From Pohlia nutans (taxonomy: Eukaryota > Streptophyta > Bryopsida > Bryales > Mniaceae): DNA of 64,000 bases. Positions 57,004-64,000 of the stretch are shown here, piece by piece. Every line of letters starts with the position of its first letter. Position 1 is the first letter of the stretch. A program made the translations under genes and the position numbers. Under the pieces are notes generated by a model. That model ran no database searches. It was given only the letters and a program-made list of their open reading frames with translations, and was not told where the DNA came from. The DNA lies in the NCBI GenBank assembly GCA_022496805.1, contig CM040090.1, positions 12,270,001-12,334,000 on the forward strand, written 5' to 3'.

Positions 57004-57751
57004 AAGTATGTGCAACTATAATTGACATTTATTACCGTACGAGGAAGGCAGGGTCGGCACTTTGGTGTCGAATAATTAATAAAATTTCAAACTGTGGAGG
57101 TCGGCACTTTCAAAAACAATTATTAAAAATTCGGCTATTAATAACTAACATTAAAATTTTCTAGCGGCTAAACATTTTCTTTTGTTTTTTGTCTATAATT
57201 TTTGTTGACTTTATTTTTGTTGATTTCGACAAAATACTTGATAATTTTATTTGATTTTTCCGGCATTTTTTTGGGGAATTATTTTCTGCGGACCCTGCCT
57301 TCCTAGTACGGTATATACCCGCTTAAATTGAGAGCATTTTGGATAAGGGAATGCTATCATGTCTTATTTTGCCAAAAAGAAAAAAAGAAAAAAAGAAAAA
57401 AAAAGAGAAGAGTTTGATGTCGTAGAATCAGAAATATTCAGCCTATAGTTGGAATTCGGACGTGACAGACATCCCACAAGGAAATCTTTCTACCGCCTTT
57501 GATTTGCTCGAGCGGCCATCGCAGGATTCGAGAGGATCATCCGCTCAAGAGATCATCAATCTACAGTCGGTAGTAATCTGCATTCCGGCAAAGAATTGTC
57601 AGTCGTTCGTTTCATTGGTTTTCCGATAGCGCGCAAGGATGAACGCGCAAAGAGTTCGTGATTCCAGTTTGCGAGAACGAAACGAAGGACTGAAGGTGTG
57701 AAAATCATCGTCCCGAGGTGATTTCTGGGTTTTGCATTGTTGTTGGTGGCG
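57004..57751. other. Upstream region of the rhodanese gene
   Basis: AT-rich with an (A)nG tract at 57377-57404, then GC-richer from about 57480. This presumably holds the promoter and 5' leader. No motif is assigned. Confidence 0.45.
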
Positions 57752-60700
57752 ATGGCGGACGAGGACGCAGCTGCGGACGACGCCGACGACCTTCGGGCGA
57801 TGCAAATCCCGTCCCATCGCGTGCTGGACGTGGACGACGAGCCTTTTCCTGCCGACGATGATGAGCAGGAGCTCCCCGCGCGCTCGTCGTCGTCGTCGTC
57901 GCCCAAGCACAAGGAGCGCGGCCGCTTCCGAATTCACAACGTCGGAGGCTCGCTCACCTTCCTCCTGCAGGTTCCTCAATTCATTTCTCTGCCCCTTCTT
58001 CTGTGCAAAAACTAGGGTTCCGGTTCTTGTTGCTGCAAACTCTCGAATCTCTGAGCAGCATTTAAGGTTTGTACTTGCATTACCATCACAGTAATTTTAG
58101 AGGAACCCTCTAAATTGGCATGGAAAGGAATGAATCCCTGGCTCCTTGGAAGCGAATAAGCCATTGTCTGTGTTACTCCCTCCGTCCCAAAGTTATTTTC
58201 ATGTTTGAAAGTCATGTTTGAAAGTGCTTTTTTAAGTAGGTCAAAAAAATACTTCCTTGTGGCTAATTTTATTTAGGTTGCAATGAACACATGCAATGTT
58301 CTTCAATCATTCTAGTGACATAATTTGGAACCTTTTTCAATCATGTTTCTTACAATATGATCAATGAAATTGTATGACAATAACTTTGGGACGGAGGGAG
58401 TAGAACTTTAATTTTGCTGAAGAACTCCTAGTTGGCACTATTCTCTAAAGATGCCATGCCGCTATTCCTCAAGACGAATGTTACGACGAATGTCATGAAT
58501 TTGAATTTCAGGCGAAAGGAACACTTTGTACATTATTGGGTACTTGTAATTACAATCTTGGGCTTGTTCGGAATTCTTCTTGCCTAGGGTTGCGTTGGTG
58601 CAACTTGAAAGTTCACAGAAAAGCCCTCAACAATGAAAGTCGCCACGTCAAGGTCACCCTGCTTTTCACTTCACAGAATTGATTCAACCTGAAGAAGGAA
58701 ATGAATTCGAGAGAAGTGATAGGACGCTAGCTGTGGTAGTAGCATTTGCCTTTGAGATCCAGATTGCACAAGAGCAATGTAATTTCTAAGTGTTTAAACA
58801 CACAGTGCTGAAACAAATGATGCTGGCTTTGTCTTTGCAGAGTTTAGTTGAACAATCAGTTGCAAATTGGAAAGAGCTGAATTCCTAGATACTCCCTCCG
58901 TCCCAAAGTTACTGTCATGTTTGAAAGTCATGTTTGAAAGTGCTTTTTAAAGTAGGTCAAAAAAATAGTTCCTTGTGGCTAATTCTATTTAGGTTGCAAT
59001 GAACACATGCAATGTTCTTCAATCATTCCAGTGACATAATTTGGAACCTTTTTTAATCATGTTTCTTACAATATGATCAATGAAATTGGCTCAAAGAAAT
59101 ACCAAGCAAACAAGTTGGACAATAACTTTGGGACGGAGGGAGTACTCACTTATGTGACGTCCTATGATATCCGGAGTTCTCCTTGCACTACATAAGTGGC
59201 CACTGATTCATTCAGTCATTGTTGTTATAGCACTGGATCATTGACCATATTGTGTCGCTTTCGTTTCATTGAATCACGAACCTATGACAACATGAACCTA
59301 TGTTGGGGTGGCAAAGAGTTCAGAGGCTGACTGAATATGAATGGTGGTGACATGATTAGATAGCGCTGTTCGCATGGGGGATTCGGCAACTGCGGAGCGT
59401 GCTCGCATGGCGTCGCCAGAACAAAGCGGCGCTGGGGAGTAATGGAGGGCGAGTGAACGTGACGCCGTATCGGCCTGTGGAGCCTCCGTTGTTCGCTCAC
59501 TTGAGTCCCATGGCTGTCCACATGTTGGTGCAGCTCGACCCTACCCCCTTCCTTCTCATTGATGTCCGCCACCCTGACGCCGCCCAAAAGGAGCCCAAGC
59601 TTTTTGACGCCGTTATCAACATTCCCGGTACATCTCATCCTCTAAGAGCTCAGACACCCGGTATGAATGCCGGCCTTTTTGCATCATTAGCCATTCTTGC
59701 AAAAGTATCTAATTGGGGATCTCTAGACAGTCCCTTTTATAAAAGTTCTAAAGAAGAAAAAGTTCTTTATCTAAGGTAGGAGCACCCAATTCCGATAGTG
59801 TACCCAATGCCGATAATTTCTTGACATGGTAGTCATCCTAAAACGTAAATCTAGGTAGACCATAGATAGCTTATCATTTTGGTCAGCAAACAATAAGGGC
59901 TCTATGACGTGCTTAGATTTGCATACCGAAATGACTACCTTGTGTAGAAATTATCAGCATTGTTGGAATTGGGTGCTCCTACCTTATCTGTCGAAGAAGA
60001 AGATGAATATTACCGAATAGCTACCGAAAATTGCTTAGCTTTAGATCAAGATAAACATCTGTTTGCGCCTTTACGAGTTCTGATTTTGGGAAGATCAGTT
60101 AGTACAGAGATACAAGAGCTAAAATCTCTTCAGATCAAAACCTTAACGCCATACATGAAATCCACAAACATGAGCTCATGTCTATTGATGGATGGATGGA
60201 TTGATTTCAGAGCTTGGAGAAGTCAGTGCCGATAGTGGAATTCACAGAGCAAACGACTCATTTAAATTTGAACTTCTGTATAGAATCACAAATACTGTGA
60301 AGCTAGACATCAAGTGTCGATGAATATCAACACCCCAAGTCGATTAACCCCACTCCGTGGTATGGGCTCTGGTTGGTGGCATGATTCGTGCTTAGGGTGC
60401 GAAAGGCCGAGAGTTTGAATCCTCAGTGCCTGCAAAAATCATACCCCCATTACTACAAGCGTTCCAAACCGGATTAACGAGTACTTCGTGCTTTGCGGAT
60501 AGGCCAAGTGCTCTGCTCTGTGCTTTTCTTCTTTGCAACTGCGAAATATGTGGAGTCATAAGCTAACACCCCTTATGCTGCCATCTTCTCAAAAAAATGC
60601 AGAATAGGGGTGTCACAGTTTGCGATTCTCATCATTCAATGTGGGAGCTTGTCTACCATTCTTAGTGGATAACCCCATTTCCATTCAACGATCAGTGGCT

Positions 60701-62993
60701 GCTTACACCTCTTGCTATTAGGTCCAACCAAGTGTATGAATAGAATACCGTAGATGAGTTGTTGTTGTTGGTGGTAACAGGGGACGGGATCAGGTCCCTC
60801 ACGGTTTTGGTATCCTCTGGACTTTGATTAGTGGCAGGACCAGCTAACCGTGGGCCGTGACGTTGTCATGTAGAAACGGAGGTCAGAGCTTGTCTTCAAC
60901 TGTCACCAGCGAAGTGGAACGAGAAGTTTCCCTCTGCAAAGAAACCAGGACGGGAGGATTTGATGGTTTTTTTGTCAACTCGTGGTAAGCGTGCTCAGCG
61001 CGTTGCAGCAGCTGCTGCCGACCTGGGTTATAACGGGTAACTTTGGCGTCTCAAGAATTCCCCTACTTTGGATTGCTTGGTATTTCTTTTTCTCTCTTTC
61101 TTCACGGTAACTATGGTTGGTATGTATGTATGTAAAAGTAGTGCTCAATCTTGGTATTCGTGAGTGGTGCAGGTGTTGTATACTGAAGGGCGGTATTCAG
61201 GCTTTACGTGCAAGTTCCTCCGCTAGTGTGGAAGGGTTGCAGTACATGAGCAGGTAATCGATTGACACACTATTTCTTGATTGATTAACCCCTAAAGGAC
61301 CAAGAAGCTCATGTTTTTTTTTAACAGTTTAGAGTAGGTCTTTTGTGGACTTTCCTTTTGCTCAAACTTCTAACTCGTACAATATTCTTCACTGATTCCG
61401 GTGATATAGAATTTGCTTCCATTTGAATTCTATTTTTCACAAAGTGATCAATTGAATTTGTCATTTTAAAACCATGAATCCTTGGTCCCTTTGGGGTTAA
61501 ACAGACTAACTCTTTCTTTTTCTACATTTGTTTCTTATGTTTTGGTATGCGGGCGGCAGGGATGCAGTTGCTCTGTTGCTCCAGAATAAAGAAGCGATGG
61601 CAGATGAGAAGAATGTGGGAGCAAATACGCCGTGGTTGATCGACCTTCGCAGGCACGATGAACGAGCTCTGTATGGTCACATAAAGGGGTCTATGCACAT
61701 TCGAGGTACAAATACAGCTACTCTCCATTACGACTTTCAAACGAGTCTGTGAGTGTTCTTGTCTTGCGCAATTTAACCCCTAAAGGACCATAAAGCCACC
61801 AGGTGGCTCCTGTTTTTTTCATTGATTTTGAGTAGGTTTTATGTAGGTTCTGTTTTGTTATTTTTATTTTTATTTTAATTCAACATATGTAATATTCTTC
61901 ACTAATTCCTGTGATATAAATTTTGGTCCCATTCATATTATAATTTTCAGAATATGATCGTTTAAACTTGTCATTTTAAAACCATGAATCCTTGGTCCTT
62001 TAGGGGTTAAGCAACCATGCTTGGACCTGAGAGAGAGAGCTCATGTGGCTGTGCAGTGGAGGAGTGGCCTAAGGCATTGGCAAAAGATGCTGCTGCATAT
62101 GAGAAGCAATACCACGCACCTAAAATTGCCACTGACGACATAATCATCCTCCATTGTATGTCATGTACCCGCCCCTGGGATGAATTGATTCCATCTCTGC
62201 CCTCAAGATCTTTCCAGAAGTTCTAATATCGAGGTTTCTGAATGCATGCCTCATTAATCAAAGCTGTTGGCGTTTACCCTTTTATATTATGTTGGTCCTT
62301 TCTGCTGCCTGAATAAGTCAGTCAATCTCGATGACGGTGTTGTGAAGAGTTATCTCAGGGCCATTTTTTTCAGGAATCCAAACTTGTGTGTATTGACATT
62401 CTGAATGTCGGCATTATTGATTTTGTGGAGTTTGAATTCCTCAGGCAGATCAAGTAGGCGTGCCTCGTGGGCTGCTTATTTGGCTCGAGATGCTGGTTTT
62501 AAACGGTACTAGTAACCAAGTTTCGCATTTCATGTGGATGTGTCTGCTTTCTTTTGAACGTCATTACTTGCTGTTCTCCTTGAAAGAATTGCCTCCTTGA
62601 TGACAATTCCTTACAACGGAATATCTATCAAAGAAATCCCTACAAAGCTCATATCCATGTGTTTGTTTTTTTTGCAGCTGTTTTGTTTACAGGGAGGGCG
62701 CTTATGGATGGCGTTTGGACCCAACAGTGCTACCCTATGACAGCTATGAATTGGTAAGCTCCCTCATATTTTCCAATCAACCAAGAATGAGGGTTCAAAG
62801 ATCCACCTTTTTTTTATTTAATTGTGCTCACTTTTCAAGTGCCATGTGAACAAGTGCTGAAGCATGTTACGATTTGCAGGGCGATGCACCGCCGGAGCCT
62901 GTTAAGTTTGACTTGGAGAGAGTGAATTTTGAGGCTGCACAGTTGGAGCTGAAGCACTTAGGGTTGATGAAATTTAGAACGTCAGAACATTAG
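57752..62993 (+). CDS. Double-rhodanese (sulfurtransferase-like) protein, 9 exons
   Basis: Rhodanese domains move sulfur through a cysteine persulfide or act as non-catalytic binding modules. Exons: 57752-57970, 59360-59627, 60889-61036, 61173-61253, 61560-61705, 62057-62155, 62445-62505, 62678-62753 and 62880-62993. Total 1212 nt, all GT-AG, phases consistent, 403 residues. The N-terminus is acidic, followed by a Ser run. SLTFLLQ|IALFAWGIRQL is a hydrophobic segment (about 66-84) that could anchor in a membrane. Domain 1 has LIDVRHPDA, but its loop reads STRGKR, with Ser192 where the catalytic Cys should be. Domain 2 has WLIDLRRHDER and the active loop C321-RSSRR, as in catalytic rhodaneses. 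No clear transit peptide. The start of exon 3 (60889) is the least certain boundary. Confidence 0.88.
58176..58400. mobile_element. Stowaway-type MITE, copy 1 (intron 1)
   Basis: The termini CTCCCTCCGTCCCAAAGTTA and TAACTTTGGGACGGAGGGAG are perfect inverted repeats flanked by TA. This is the Stowaway (Tc1/mariner) signature known from flowering plants. 225 bp. Confidence 0.92.
58892..59142. mobile_element. Stowaway-type MITE, copy 2 (intron 1)
   Basis: Same termini and TA flanks as copy 1 and nearly the same interior. It has an extra ~25 bp near the right end (AGAAATACCAAGCAAACAAG). 251 bp. Confidence 0.92.
59774..59984. mobile_element. Foldback MITE in rhodanese intron 2
   Basis: AGGTAGGAGCACCCAATTCC is perfectly inverted at the right end, with TA on both sides. 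The arms continue imperfectly (ATAATTTCTTGACATGGTAG / CTACCTTGTGTAGAAATTAT). 211 bp. Confidence 0.85.
60345..60540 (+). mobile_element. tRNA-derived SINE-like element in intron 2
   Basis: GGGCTCTGGTTGGTGGCATG resembles the D-arm/A box, and GAGAGTTTGAATCCTC, about 30 bp on, resembles the T-arm/B box of a tRNA. The flanking acceptor stem does not pair well and no clear poly(A) is seen, so it is a SINE-type head rather than a tRNA gene. The 3' end is uncertain. Confidence 0.5.
61285..61500. mobile_element. TTAA-flanked MITE in rhodanese intron 4 (element L)
   Basis: Starts TTAACCCCTAAAGGACCAAG and ends CCTTGGTCCCTTTGGGGTTAA. 216 bp, closely related to element M. Confidence 0.88.
61773..62010. 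mobile_element. TTAA-flanked MITE in rhodanese intron 5 (element M)
   Basis: Starts TTAACCCCTAAAGGACCATA and ends CTTGGTCCTTTAGGGGTTAA. It lies 46 bp before the exon 6 acceptor. 238 bp. Shares interior text with L (AATATTCTTCACTRATTCC). Confidence 0.88.
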
Positions 62994-63209
62994 TATTAAT
63001 ACTGGGTACAGTGTAGTTTGAACAGTACTCATACGGCATAATTATTTGAGGTCAATATGACTGTGCAATTGTTGCACGGTCGCTCAACATGACATGCTAC
63101 AAGATTTCTCAGGCTACAAATTGTTGGTAACACTCTGAACTAGTCATTAGGTGTTCATCCACCTTGAAGGACATACTAAGGTAACTATACCTTAAAAGGG
63201 AATACTACC
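62994..63209. other. 3' region of the rhodanese gene
   Basis: AT-rich. Presumably holds the 3' UTR. No polyadenylation signal is assigned. Confidence 0.45.
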
Positions 63210-63786
63210 ATAACCCCTAAACGTACCAACCCTTTGGAGAGAAGTAGATGCTAGTCTCAAAAATAGATACTAGCATGGCTCAGATGTATATGAAGTGTAC
63301 ATGAGAGGACCATTGCAAGCATAAAATCTACTCAACAAATTTAACATACTTGTAGTTGAAGGCCTCTCCGATATTATCAATAACTCCCTATAACAAGACT
63401 GGGAAGAATGGCTTGGGCCAAGACTCAAGCAGAGGTCCAGAGACACAGTGCCCAACCCGAGAAAGTGTCCTAGATTCTTTCCTAGTTCAAGACATTGTGG
63501 TGCAAAAGGAGGTTATTTGCCAAGTGGGATGGCATTCAATCTTGTTGGCATATTAGTGGTCCTAGATTTAGCTCGATGAGCTCAATTAGCGAGGTCTAGG
63601 TGTCTACCGGTCTTGCCAGACCTGGCAGGGCAGGTTTGTATTTGTGTTCTCTCTATACAGTAAAGGTTCTCCTCTATTTGTGTCAAAAAATTAAAATTAA
63701 AATAGAAAATGGGTGGGGCATTGAAAATTCAGTCCAAAAATGCTAAAACAAGGGTATGAATAATATTGAGGACAGTTAGGGGTTAA
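63210..63786. mobile_element. TTAA-family MITE (element N)
   Basis: Starts ATAACCCCTAAACGTACC, the left TTAA having mutated to ATAA, and ends GAGGACAGTTAGGGGTTAA. The interior is moderately AT-rich without coding. Confidence 0.65.
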
Positions 63787-63888
63787 TAGAATTTTGGCAT
63801 TCAGCATAGTAGATGTAAAGGGTATGAATAGTATTGAGGACATTTAGGGGTTAATAAAATTTTGGCATTTAGCATAGTAGATGTGCAA
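63752..63888. repeat. Tandem duplication of the element N terminus and flank
   Basis: GGTATGAATARTATTGAGGA, CAKTTAGGGGTTAATA and TTTTGGCATTYAGCATAGTA occur twice, 68 bp apart, so TTAA is present at 63783 and 63851. Confidence 0.8.
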
Positions 63889-64000
63889 TACAGGAGCCTC
63901 ACTTACATGATCACACTCAACATACTTTAAGGTAGTGCACCTTATTTTTGCCACAACTTTAGATGCATCCTTTTGAAAATGTAATGTTAAAAAAGGGTAA

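Noticed and set aside
59960..60235. An extra rhodanese exon (91-codon frame in intron 2)
   Set aside because: The nine-exon model is in phase without it. The frame begins inside a MITE arm and has no rhodanese motif.
60360..60435. A functional tRNA gene
   Set aside because: The acceptor and anticodon stems do not fold cleanly. Only A- and B-box-like text is present, so a SINE head is the better reading.
23000..63200. AAGGTAACTATACCTTAA at 23003 and 63179 as a regulatory site
   Set aside because: Two short palindromic matches in different contexts could be chance or repeat debris.

Overview
The window is nuclear DNA from a green plant of the streptophyte lineage. The best evidence is an intact plant-type cryptochrome whose C-terminal tail carries the DQXVP and STAES motifs found only in plant cryptochromes. 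Large introns, a Stowaway-type MITE and a plant En/Spm-like transposase relic agree with this. A charophyte alga or early land plant would fit the low gene density, but the species cannot be fixed from the sequence. Only two genes look intact: the cryptochrome (37204-40235, 4 exons, 717 codons) and a nine-exon double-rhodanese gene (57752-62993, 403 codons). Nearly everything else is mobile DNA or its decay products.

Layout. 1-1262: low-complexity and GC-rich tandem repeats. 1263-5560: first copy of a minus-strand LINE. 5561-7963: minisatellite, unassigned DNA and a third LINE 5' fragment. 7964-15865: second, longer LINE copy, ending in a 43-nt poly(T) (its poly(A) tail) and interrupted by three smaller transposons. 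15866-18994: a GC-richer block that begins with a conserved CATTAGG terminus and holds a broken coiled-coil gene. 18995-36000: AT-rich DNA packed with TTAA-flanked MITEs and foldback elements. 36000-41770: cryptochrome locus. 41775-49068: a Tc1 transposase relic and an En/Spm-like transposase relic. 49900-57000: LTR-like and foldback repeats. 57752-62993: rhodanese gene, with MITEs in four of its introns. 63210-64000: another TTAA element.

The LINE is the most unusual item. Put together from its two copies, its order is: two 2A-like ribosome-skipping motifs (GDIETNPGP), APE endonuclease, reverse transcriptase (YADD), a Cys-rich motif, a domain resembling the PCIF1/CAPAM cap-adenosine methyltransferase, RNase H, a coiled-coil tail and poly(A). 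All copies here are dead. A 1.57-kb piece of the RT is almost identical between the two dead copies, which points to recent DNA-level copying.

The TTAA elements form a large family (start TTAACCCYTAAAGGACC or TTAACCCTTTA). Two interrupt the second LINE copy, and removing each with one TTAA restores the reading frame exactly. This shows precise piggyBac-style TTAA insertion. No transposase for this family is visible in the window.
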